Shown one piece after another: positions 47,785 to 57,620 of a stretch of DNA of 64,000 nucleotides; position 1 is the stretch's first letter, and each line of letters opens with the position of its first letter. Source of the DNA: Sambucus nigra (taxonomy: Eukaryota; Streptophyta; Magnoliopsida; Dipsacales; Adoxaceae). The stretch is from positions 267,949,111 through 268,013,110 of the forward strand of contig OX422219.1 of assembly GCA_949130495.1 (NCBI GenBank), read 5' to 3'. The position numbers were made by a program, and so were the translations under genes. Under the pieces are notes generated by a model. The model made no database searches. It saw only the letters and a program-made list of their open reading frames with translations, and was not told the DNA's origin.

Positions 47785-48759
47785 TCACTTACGAAACAAA
47801 TGGGGATACTGTTTCCTCATGCTATCCTCCGTTTCCCAAGTTGCTTCTTTAAATCCATGGCTCATCCACATAACTTTAACTAAGGGAATAACTTTATTTC
47901 TCCATACTTGCTCCTTACGATCAATAATTTCCATTGGTTCCTCGATGTATGACAAGTCTTCCTTCAGTTCAATTGGTTGAGTTTTCAACTGATGAGATGG
48001 ATCCGCCAAATACTTACGAAGCATCGATACGTGAAACACATCATGTAAACGAGACAACTCTGAAGGCAATGCTAATCTATATGCCAGGGCCCCAATTCTT
48101 TCCAACACCTCATATGGTCCAATGTATCTTGGACTTAGTTTCCGCTTTTTCCCAAATCTCATCACACCTTTCCATGGTGAAATACGCAGGAATAAAAAAT
48201 CTCCCTTCTGAAATTCCAATGGATTCTTCCTCTTATCTGCATAAAATTTTTGCCTGCTTTGCGCTATCTTTATCCATTCCCGAATCATTTTGATCTTTTC
48301 AGTTGTCATATCTATCAATTCAGGACCCAAAATTTTCCTTTCACCCACTTCATCCCAACACAAAGGCATTCTACATCTCCACCCATATAAAGCTTCATAA
48401 GGATTCATACCAATAGTCGACTGATAACTATTACTATTTAAAAATTCCATCAATGGCAAATGATCATCCCAACTACCTTTGAAGTCAAATACACAGGCTC
48501 GTAACATGTCTTCTAATATTTGAATCATCCTTTCTGATTGCCCATCAGTTTGTGGATGAAACACAGTGCTGAACTTCAAACTTGTGCCCATGGCATTCTG
48601 GAGACGAGGCCAAAACTTAGAAGTGAACGTTGGATCTCTATCTGATACTATTGACACTGGTGCCCTATGTAAATGAATAATCTCATCAACGTACATACGT
48701 GCATACTTGTCAACAGTGTAGGTGGTCTTAACTGGAAGAAAATGAGCTGACTTCGTCAA
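47785..48759 (-). pseudogene. Gypsy B integrase core and chromodomain
   Basis: 324 open codons. The core has SIVSDRDPTFTS with the second catalytic Asp and HPQTDGQSERMIQILEDML with the Glu. The first Asp lies upstream in VIVD, cut off by a single stop (probably CGA to TGA) at about 48759. The C-terminal part has FQKGDFLFLRISPWKG, SPRYIGPYEVLERIG and LHDVFHVSMLRKYL. The final 60 residues form a chromodomain ending with FKEATWETEDSMRKQYPHLF. Chromodomains of this type are thought to direct integration to heterochromatin. Confidence 0.93.
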
Positions 48760-49356
48760 TCAATCTACAATCACCCAAATAGAATCATTCCCCTTTGGTG
48801 ACCAGGTTAATCCTGTAACAAAATCCATTGTTATATGCTCCCACTTCCATTCCGGAATAGGCAATGACTGTAATAATCCTGCTGGCTTTTGATGATCCGC
48901 CTTTACTTGCTGGCACACTAAACATTTAGCTACGAACTCTGCAATCTCACATTTCATATTGTTCCACCAGTAATACTCTTTCAAATCTCTGTACATTTTG
49001 GTACCTCTCGGATGCATAGAGTAAATAGAACTATGTGCCTCTTCTAATATATCTTTCTTTAAGGGTGGATCATTCGGTACACAAATCCTATTTTTATAAC
49101 ACAACGATTCATCATTCTTAATTTCAAAGTCACTCTGTTTACCATCTAGGACATCTTGTTTCTTCTTCTCAAGGAATGGATCACTCGTCTGCAAATTTCG
49201 TATGCGTTCGGCTAATAAAAGTCTCACTGTGACATGTGCTAATAATCCTCCGCTTTTTGAAAACTTCAATTCAATCCCCATCGATGCCAAGTCAAGAATA
49301 TTTCCAACACGGGCACACCGTATGCATCCAAGAATCCCTGATGATTTTTGACTCAA
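48760..49356 (-). pseudogene. Gypsy B RNase H tail and integrase zinc-binding domain
   Basis: This frame links RNase H to the integrase core. HSSIYSMHPRGTKMYRDL gives the two His and CLVCQQVK the two Cys of the HHCC zinc finger; EWKWEHITMDFVTGL leads to the core and ends at VIVD, the first catalytic Asp. Its start is separated from the RNase H block by a stop near 49420. Confidence 0.88.
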
Positions 49357-49422
49357 AGCATCTGCTACTACATTGGCCTTCCCAGGGTGATGATGGATGG
49401 TACAATCATAGGCTTTAATCAG

Positions 49423-50460
49423 CTATATCCAACGCCTTTGACTCAAATTCAATGCTTTTTGTGTAAACAAGTATTTCAAACTTTGATGATCAGTAAATAT
49501 CTCACAAGTTTCTCCATACAAGTAATGTCTCCACAACTTTAAAGCAAAAACAATGGTTGCTAGCTCCAAATCTTGTGTAGGGTAGTTTCGTTCATATGTC
49601 TTTAATTTCCTGGAAGCATATGCTATTACCTTCCCATTCTGCATAAGAACACATCCTAAACCCAGAAATGAAGCATCTGTATAAATCACAAAAGACTCAT
49701 TCCCACATGGAATAGTAAGTATAGGGACTGAAACCAACCGATTCTTTAATTCTTTAAAACTCCTCTCACATTCTTCATCCCATACAAACTTCACTTTTTT
49801 ATGAGTCAATTTTGTCAGTGGTAATGCTATTGCTGAAAATCCCTTAATGAATTTGCGATAGTAACCTGCCAATCCTAGGAAACTCCTAATTTCTGTCACA
49901 TTCTTAGGACTTTCCCATTCAACGATTGCTTCCACCTTCTTTGGATCAACATATATCCCATTTTCAGAGACAACATGCCCTAAAAACACAATTTCATTCA
50001 ACCAAAACTCACAGTTGCTAAATTAAGCAAATAATTTCTTCTCTCTCAAAATCTGCAATACAAGTCTCAAATGTTTCTCATGTTCCTCCATGCTACGCGA
50101 GTAAATCAACACATCGTCTATGAATACAATCACAAATGAATCAATGAAAGGGGGGAATACCCGGTTCATTAAATCCATAAAAACTGCTGGAGCATTAGTC
50201 AATCCAAATGGCATCACCAAAAACTCATAGTGCCCATATCGAGTCCGAAAAGCTGTTTTGGAAATATCACTATCCTTCACTTTCAGTTGGTGGTAACCCG
50301 ATCTAAAATCAATCTTCGAAAATACTGTGGCCCCCCGTAATTCGTCAAACAAGTCGTCGATACGAGGTAGAGGGTACTTATTTCTAATGGTCACCTTATT
50401 CAACTGCCGATAATCAATACATAATCGCATTGTCCCATCTTTCTTTTTCACAAATAACAC
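49423..50460 (-). pseudogene. Gypsy B reverse transcriptase and RNase H
   Basis: Two open blocks separated by a single stop around 50020 (in a YAKFSKCEF-type segment). The upstream block (50023-50460) has [50 protein letters not shown] and the catalytic [12 protein letters not shown] with both Asp. The downstream block has [11 protein letters not shown], then [13 protein letters not shown] and an RNase H with [27 protein letters not shown] and [11 protein letters not shown], so D, E and D are all kept. Apart from the stops the domain looks intact. Confidence 0.93.
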
Positions 50461-50487
50461 TGGTGCTCCCCATGGCGAAACACTAGG

Positions 50488-51240
50488 CTAAATAAAACCT
50501 CTACTTATCAGATCTTGTAATTGCACTTTTAATTCTTTCAACTCCGCTGGTGCCATTCTATATGGAGCAAGAGAAATTGGACCAGTACCTGGAATTAGTT
50601 CAATAGAAAACTCTACTTCCCTATCGGGTGGCAATCCTGGAAATTCCTCTGGGAAGATATCAGAAAACTCTCTAACCATGGGTATATATTGAATTTTAAC
50701 TGTCTCTTTATTAGTATCAACAACATAAGCCAAATACCCTGTACAACCTTTACTCAATAACTTTCTGCTATTAATTGCTGAGATAAGACAATTAGGAACA
50801 ACATTCCTTTCTCCTGTAAACTGAAACTCAAGTTCACCAGGCAGATAAAACGTAACTTCTTTTTGAAAACAATCAATGGAAGCATGATACGATGATAACC
50901 AATCCATCCCCAGTATAATATCAAAATTCCGAATGGCCAATGGTATCAAGTTAACATAGAAATCTCATCCACCCATTCGTAAGACACAATCTTTATAAAC
51001 ATGCTCAACCAGAATTACACGTTCCATTGGGGTAGAAATATATAAGGCACAATTAAGAAATGAACATGGTCTACCCAAATGTGAAACAATATCTAATGCC
51101 ACAAATTAATGCGTAGATCCAGGATCAATGAGCGCATATAAATTTTTATTTGCAATAGAAAGTTTACCTGTAACCACTTCAGGTGTAGCATGGGCATCTT
51201 GCAACGTCATCGCAAACACTCTTCCTCCTGCCCTTAATCT
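50488..51240 (-). pseudogene. Gypsy B protease end and reverse transcriptase start
   Basis: The open part (50488-50949) has FDIILGMDWLSSYHASIDC, the conserved C-terminal protease motif, then a linker and FSDIFPEEFPGLPPDREVEF with PYRMAPAELKELK, the usual N-terminal end of Gypsy reverse transcriptase. A stop replaces the residue before [10 protein letters not shown] at about 50490. Upstream, to 51240, the rest of the protease is broken into other frames; its active-site loop was not read cleanly. Confidence 0.82.
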
Positions 51241-51339
51241 AGTTGCTTGTTATGTACCTCTCCCCCTGGTGGCACTGCCTGGAGAGGATCCTTTATGAAG
51301 CCCCACACTACTGACTTAAACCGCTCTTCATAACATTGG

Positions 51340-52430
51340 ACAATTCTTTCTCAGATGGCCCTTCTGATGACAGTTGAAACATTCTATATTCAGTAGCTTT
51401 GGGCAATTTCTCTTTACATGACCCGATGTCCCACAAAATAAATAAACATTTGGATCTTCTTGCGATGAAACTCTTGAACCTCGTCCACCACTTGCTTCAC
51501 CCCTTTGAAAACTACTTCCTATGCCTCTACCATACCGGAATTTCTTCCCTCCAAGTCTCGAATATTCTGTATCACTACGCTTTTGATAACTTCGATCGAA
51601 TCTGCTTCTCTTTACACCTTGCTCTCGTTTCCTCTAGCTTCATTCACGTCCCTTTCTACTAGCATGGCTTTGTTCACCAAGGAGGAATAGTTAGAAGTCT
51701 CTAAAGCCGACAATCTATATTTAATGACTAACTCAAGCCCATCGAGAAATCGGCTGCACATATCTTCCTCATTCCGTATAAACCTCAAAGCAAATCGAGA
51801 TAATGTTGTCAGTTTAGCTTCGTATTCTCTAACTGTCATACTCCCCTGATTCAATATGAAATATTCCTTCTCCTTTTGTTTTCGATACATTGGGGGAAAA
51901 TACTTATCATACAAAGCATTGACAAAAGCATCCCATGAGATCACATTCCCACCTTCTGGAGTAATCAACATATGTTTTGTGGCATCCCACCAATATTTAG
52001 CTTCTCCTTTCAGCATATACGTCGCCAAGGTAACTCGTTGATTTTCAGGCATCCTCATCACCCCAAAGATAAGTTCAATTTCTTTAACCCAGACTTCTGC
52101 CTCTACGGGATCAACTGCTCCTTCGAACGATGGTGGGTTCATCTTAATAAATTTCTCATGTGAAGTACTTCTTTCTTCCCGGTGTATCACCTCCTCAGCC
52201 CTAGCTAAGGCTTGTGCCTCCAGTTGCCTGGTCTGTTGTTCTTCCATCTGAGGCATAAATCTAGCTTACTGCTCTGCCATTAGCGTCATAGCACGTGCCA
52301 TTTTTTGCATATTTGTTAGTTATTCTGGCTCGGGCCCCACATTTATCTGAACAAGTTGCTCAACCTCTGCTTCTACTGGAATATTTGAAGCCTCGTCTTC
52401 TAATCTCACATTTACATTCCCTAGTTCCAT
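51340..52430 (-). pseudogene. Gypsy B gag
   Basis: Begins MELGNVNVRLEDEASNIP at 52430. The conserved capsid region is open from 52256 to 51612: NPPSFEGAVDPVEAEVWVKE, MLKGEAKYWWDATK, FVNALYDKYFPPMYR and GSMTVREYEAKLTTLSRFA. Two zinc knuckles follow between about 51440 and 51350. The second, CFNCHQKGHLRKNC, is intact. In the first, the leading Cys appears as Tyr (YLFCGTSGHVKRNC). Stops occur near 52325, 52265 and 51610. Confidence 0.9.
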
Positions 52431-52576
52431 TCTCTTATATCTGAAACGAATCAAAGATATAACAACATGCAGATATACATATTTTTCCTAACATAATCGT
52501 TAGTATCAAATAAAATATATTTCTAACATTCACTGCCAAATCTAGACACTTCTCACTCTAGAACCTCTAAAACCAA

Positions 52577-52589
52577 GGATCTGATACCA
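52577..52589 (-). promoter_or_regulatory. primer binding site of Gypsy B
   Basis: Minus-strand TGGTATCAGATCC, five bases from the LTR end, matching the initiator-methionine tRNA site TGGTATCAGAGC over its first ten bases. Confidence 0.85.
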
Positions 52590-52594
52590 AAAAC

Positions 52595-54937
52595 TGACAC
52601 ACCCCAACCCAGTTACTTATAATTAAGTTTGAAAGTCAAAGTGAGCCAAACCATAATTAATCTAACAAAACCATAATCACGAGTTTTGATTTCAGAGTCA
52701 TCATTGTAAATCCATATAGCTGAAAACCTTTTTACAACATCAGAGTAATCATGTCCATAAAAACTTTCTTGAAGGATAAGTTAACTTAATTACATCATTT
52801 ACATTTACACAAAATCATAGTTTCTCCCATTCCTGGCTAACCCAACCAGACCTCCTAGATTTGGCAGTGACATCGCGTTACCTGAAAAAATTGTGAATAT
52901 AGGAACCGTGAGCAAAATAGCCCAGTGAATGCATCACTACTATACTACTGCATGAATTTAAATGCAATAAATCATGTCCATATACTTACGTATTAACTTA
53001 TCCGGCTAATTCATAATGAATGACCAACTTTTCCGAATCATGATTCACATATCCTGCTAAATAGACAATTCTCCCCCATTCCTGGTCGAGGAGTAACCCC
53101 TTGTCATTAATAGACACATCTCCCCCATTCCTGGTCGAGGAGTAGCCCCTCATTTCGGTAAACCGAAATGAACAATTTCATATTCATTGTATTATGATCA
53201 TATCAATAACACGATACAAATATCTCTTTTCAGTGAGTACACTCACCTTGGTTGACAACTATGTATTCAGGTTTCCTTCTGGTGGAGCTGAACTGGGTTG
53301 ATTATACTTTACACCTGTCAATCCAACTAAATCAGTATTGAACCTCAATCATAAATATTATCCTAACATAATTATGTAACTTTCCATGACTATACATCAA
53401 CAATATAAATCCAATTAAGCCACATGCCATAAAATATAAGTAAAGGCAAAACAATGATATACATGTTGATAAAGTTATGGACTTCAACCGTAGGAAATAA
53501 CTTATAAGGAATTTATAACCCAAGTCAAGTAAACATGAAATTATACTTCTCAATGTATATACACATGAAACATGTACTCAAAGTACTCTTTGTAAGGATG
53601 AAATACAAACATTCATTCAAGGGGTATCCAGTATGGCCTGAAATTATTGTTTTACATACTTAATCATCCTATATTCCTAAATTGTATAAATACAGGGGTA
53701 CAACCTTGTCAATATGAAAACATATATGAATATACTTTCTGGTACAAGTGACGGTGTAACTTTTCAAGCTTCCTAGAGAAAGTTATGGCCATTTCTTTAC
53801 AACACAAGAAATCTGCCCTACAAGCTCCTCTATTGTTCCTTCAACTTCAAAGAATTTTCATAATTTTTCCCCAGCATAAATTTCCATGACTTTCAATCCA
53901 TTTTCATTAAACATACTTAATAGTACAGAATTAAAGTTTCATAATTGTTTGACTTCATTTGCTATCTCAAAATCTTGACTAAACTCAAGGCATACCGACA
54001 TGAAGTATAAAAACAGAAACCATGTACCGACTTGAAATCATCATTAGGGCGTAACCACAATGAGATAAATTCTAATTTTCAGATATGATATGAATATATG
54101 AGTCTAATTTCATATCAAATTGTAATTTCTCAATTACAGTAAGCACACAAAGAGATATGCAACTTTGAATTCAAGGGGTTTCAATACAAAGCAATTTTTT
54201 AAGGGTTTATGCATTCAACTTAACTTAAACTTGGATATATTCATACATATGCACCCAAGCATGAAAGGTCAATAAACAAATCAAGGATTTATATCATATA
54301 AATCATAAATATATGAAAAATAACAAGATTTTCAATTAGTATTACCTTCGGGACGTTTACGTAATTTCTACGGATTTTTCTACACTTTTTCTCCTCACTT
54401 TTCTTCCTAAACTTCTACCTTCTCTTTCCTCAAGCTAATAACACTCTTCGAACTGAACCTAGGGTTTGTTTTTCTGAAGAAATATGTTAGAGGGAGAGTT
54501 TTAAGTCGGCCAAGGCTGCCTCCCAAGCCAACCAATCAAATTAAACCATTTGGTTTAATAAAAGACAATTTACTACTTAAAGGGAATTGACAGATTTGCC
54601 CCTTGTTCTTAATTTTGGCATAACTTCTTACTCGCACATCCGTTTGATGCGCCGTTTGTTTTGTTAAAACCATAACTCACATGTATACAACTATCTAGTT
54701 TTTACATCAAGTCAAATGTAATGTTATAAGGGTCAAAACTAGTCTCTGACAGGGACATTTCTACCGAAAACAACAAAATTTTGTGTTCGTAAATAATTCG
54801 ACCTTTCATGATTTATGAAAGTAGGATTATAATAAACATAATCAATTAACATTAGATATACTAATAACAAATTATTCATATCACATAAGATAAGCATGAT
54901 TTAAATGTAATTTTTCATAATTATATTCGAGTTGTCA
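52595..54937 (-). mobile_element. 5' LTR of Gypsy B
   Basis: 2,343 bases, TG to CA, near-identical to the shared LTR at 45.4-47.7 kb. It includes the same tandem duplication of a unit with CCCCATTCCTGGTCGAGGAG (about 53070-53160). No coding content. The near identity extends beyond this LTR into the gag leader as far as about 52216, matching the A side as far as 45005. Confidence 0.94.
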
Positions 54938-55206
54938 TAGTCATGGCCAAACATAAGACGTATTATACTATCTGAAGATTACAAATTAGAAGAAAAATTA
55001 TATATAAACAATTGTATGTAGACTGTAAGACATATGGTTGGTTATCACATAATTTTGATATTTAATCATATATCCTATGTACGGAAACTTAAAATCGATA
55101 AAGTTCGAAACATATGTTCAGTAGTCTTTGGGTTCATAACCTATGCTCTGATGCCAACTGTAGACACCCCATTCTAGCACCCCTAACCTCCCCTCGTCAC
55201 TACAAA
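54938..55206 (-). mobile_element. leader and LTR stub of a third Gypsy element
   Basis: On the minus strand an LTR end, GGGGTGTCTACA, is followed after two bases by TGGCATCAGAGCATAGG, a tRNA-Met type primer binding site, and then about 200 bases of leader before element B begins. The LTR itself is cut after 48 bases by the CACTA end at 55207. Both neighbours therefore inserted into or next to this older element. Confidence 0.6.
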
Positions 55207-55400
55207 CACTACACCAAAAATGATAATTTGGCACACTAAGGCAAGGAGATTCTGGCATGGTTTAAAAGCGTGCCAGAATCTGGCGCGGTTTAAACATAAT
55301 CTGGAACAGGTTAAAATCGTGCCAAAATTTGGCACGAGTTTAAACCGTGCCAAATATGGGTACGTTTCATTAAAAAAACAACACCCCTAAATTTCAAGCG
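55207..55400 (+). mobile_element. CACTA (En/Spm) transposon end with subterminal repeats
   Basis: Starts CACTACACCAAAAATGAT, the terminal motif of CACTA transposons. The next 150 bases contain at least six variants of a CTGGCACGGTTTAAA motif in both orientations (for example GGTTTAAAAGCGTGCCAG and GTTTAAACCGTGCCAAAT), as expected for transposase-binding subterminal repeats. The other end, which would read TTTTGGTGTAGTG, was not found in the window. No transposase frame is recognisable downstream. Confidence 0.7.
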
Positions 55401-56389
55401 GGGACCAAAATTTCAAGAGGGACCAAATCATTCTAACCTAAGTCTATTTATCTCTCTCTCTCTCTTACCCCACGCTACCCAGCCTCCTCCACGATCCACA
55501 CTACCCGCGATTCATCATCGCTGCCTCTTGACTCCTCCAAGAGTACACACTCTTCGACGCCTTCATCATCCACGAACTGTCATCATCCACAGACCTCTAT
55601 CCATAAACCTCTATCCACGAATGGCTATCATCCACCATCCACCACCGACGGCGTGACACCTCCACACCTCCACTGTCTCACACCTCACTCGCAAACGCTA
55701 GGCTGTTGTTGCCGCTGCTAGCCAACGACGACCACACAACCACAAGTCCACCTCTGTTCCTTCCTTTTGAGTTACTGAGTATGTTTTTTTTCCCCAATAA
55801 ATTTCATTACTTGTTATTGTTTCATTAAATCTGAAATTATTTTTAGTTCATAATTTTAAAGTTTAATAGTTTTTATTTGTTATTTTTGTTGTAATTATTG
55901 TTGAAATTTTTAGTAAATATTGCTGAAATTAGTTGTTGTAATTGCCATTGTTGCTAAAATTAGTTGTTAATTTTTAGTTGTTAAATGTTGCTCAAATTGT
56001 TGCTAAAATAAAATTATTAGTTATTTTTTTGAGTATGCTAAAATTAGTTGTTGAATGAAATTATTATAATTTGAGTATACTGAAATTATTGTCTGTTTGT
56101 AACATCTCTTATGTCTGGTGCATACAAAATGATGGTATAACTGATAAATGATATAACAGTTATAACTGATCTAACATGTTATAACTAATATAGCATGGTA
56201 TGTTGGGTCTCTCATGGTATGTTGTTTTTACTGCAACCTTATGGATGATTCGAAAAGCTATAAATGTATTTTGTTTTAACATAATTAACTCCAATCCTCA
56301 ATTTATTGCATAAAAAAGCACAAATTATGCTAAAGAAATAGTCCAAGCTTATGGGGAAACAAACAACCAGGCGAGGCATGTGGAGAACA
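55401..56389. other. C-rich then AT-rich non-coding stretch
   Basis: Between 55440 and 55770 the plus strand is rich in CCACC, CATCATCC and TCTCTC, resembling a leader or degraded exon just inside a CACTA end. From 55780 to 56280 it is AT-rich with repeated TTGTTGCTAAAATTAG and TTAGTTGTTAA phrases, intron-like in composition. No frame can be identified. Confidence 0.35.
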
Positions 56390-56530
56390 CACTTATTAAT
56401 TGGAAGTCCCCTTGCGCATGCCAATTAAATATCATTACATATGGGAGCTCAAATGGAAACTTGGGACTAGTAACATTGGGGGTCTTGTTCGAAATGGCTT
56501 TTATTTCATTGACTACTTCCCACTTAATAT
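56390..56530 (+). pseudogene. RNase H-like LINE remnant
   Basis: Read across two frames, [20 protein letters not shown] and NIGGLVRNG mirror the WxPP-KLN-DGSSxGNPG-GGVLRN pattern that opens plant LINE RNase H domains. The catalytic Asp of the DGSS motif is replaced by Tyr. The stretch is short and frameshifted, so it may be a fragment caught with the neighbouring ribosomal gene piece. Confidence 0.35.
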
Positions 56531-56589
56531 CCTTTTCAGTTCCTCATGCTCTGACAATATTGAGAAAATGTTTTGTTATACTGGTCTTT

Positions 56590-56847
56590 CTGAATCAGAA
56601 ATGGGAGGCCCCACCTGGTGAGAAGACACAACTTTTGAAAACTCACCTGCGTAAGATGATTATTGTACCCAAGATGATTGGAAGCATGGTTGGTGTTTGC
56701 AATGGCAAGACTTTCAATCAGATTGAAATCAAGCCTGCAATGATTGGGCACTATTTGGCTGAGTTTTTGATATCGTATAAGCCAGTCAAGCATGGACGCC
56801 CTGGTATTGGTACCACCCACTCGTCGAGGTTCATTCCTCTCAAGTGA
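56590..56847 (+). pseudogene. RPS15: 3' fragment of cytosolic ribosomal protein S15 gene
   Basis: About 85 codons encode the C-terminal half of 40S ribosomal protein S15 (uS19): [54 protein letters not shown] and the terminal HSSRFIPLK with its natural stop. The functional protein is about 150 residues; the N-terminal half, including the start, is missing and replaced by unrelated sequence. Changes such as LLK before THLR and LISYKP suggest drift without selection. No intron or A-tail is evident. It sits 1.4 kb inside a CACTA end, so capture by a transposon is likely; a truncated retrocopy is the alternative. Confidence 0.88.
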
Positions 56848-57620
56848 AAACTTCTGCTAGAAATTTGGAAACAAAAGTCATTTCGTTTTCAAGGACTGTC
56901 AACTTATGTAATGTGAGTATTAAGAATCGTTTATCAGATTATCTTGTTATTATGTATGTTTATGCTTTGATTGTTTTTTCTTTTACTTTTTTTATATTTA
57001 TGATGAAATTAAATAACTTATATAGTTTAAATTGTAATCACTTCCCTGTGTTGACGTATGGAAGTGATCTTCAAGGATGCATAAGTCCTATGGGACACTT
57101 GCCAATGGAACCAGATAAAGATCTATTATAACGGAAATATTTTAATGCATTTCTTCAACCGAGTGTACAATGTGGAATGGACTCCAATCTTTTGACCGAT
57201 AGTTCATGCACCCAAACATCTTTCTCTCATTGAAAACACAAAAATAGTGTTCAACCACAAGGAATATCTATCGAGTACGAAAAAGTGTGGGAGGTGAGTA
57301 ATTCCACTTGTGACAAACAATATCTATCGGTTGTTCTTTTCTCCTTGGATAATATAGTTACATTTGATTGATTTAGTAGATACTATTGGTATGTTATTTT
57401 GGTGCTCATGTTGAATTTTTTAATCATTTTGCAGAGAAGGAACTTCAACTTGTTGGAAATTCAGTCCTAGATTTTGAGGCAGAGGTTATATTTAATCAAG
57501 AATTCATCAAGGTAACGTATAACATAATTAAGAAATATTAATCTCCACGTCCTATCCATATAAACACTACTTTTTATTTAGTTAAATAATGGTTTTGCAC
57601 TTGGGGACCTAGTTATCATA
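56848..57620 (+). other. downstream flank with an exon-like segment
   Basis: No recognised gene. AT-rich sequence near 56900-57040 could be the S15 3' untranslated region or intron. At 57435-57511 an open stretch encoding EKELQLVGNSVLDFEAEV and FNQEFIK is bounded by TTTTGCAG before and GTAACG after, a plausible acceptor and donor. The identity is unknown; it may be a second captured exon. Confidence 0.35.

Larger units (their letters stand above)
45393..54937 (-). mobile_element. Gypsy element B (Tekay-like chromovirus), complete structure
   Basis: A 9.5-kb minus-strand Ty3/Gypsy element: two 2.34-kb LTRs, initiator-Met primer binding site, gag with zinc knuckles, protease, reverse transcriptase, RNase H, integrase with chromodomain, and a polypurine tract. 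Gene order and the C-terminal chromodomain place it among chromoviruses, most like Tekay/Del. Only a handful of stop codons separate the coding blocks, so it is far better preserved than A. No 5-bp target duplication can be tested because its left LTR is joined to A. Confidence 0.92.
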
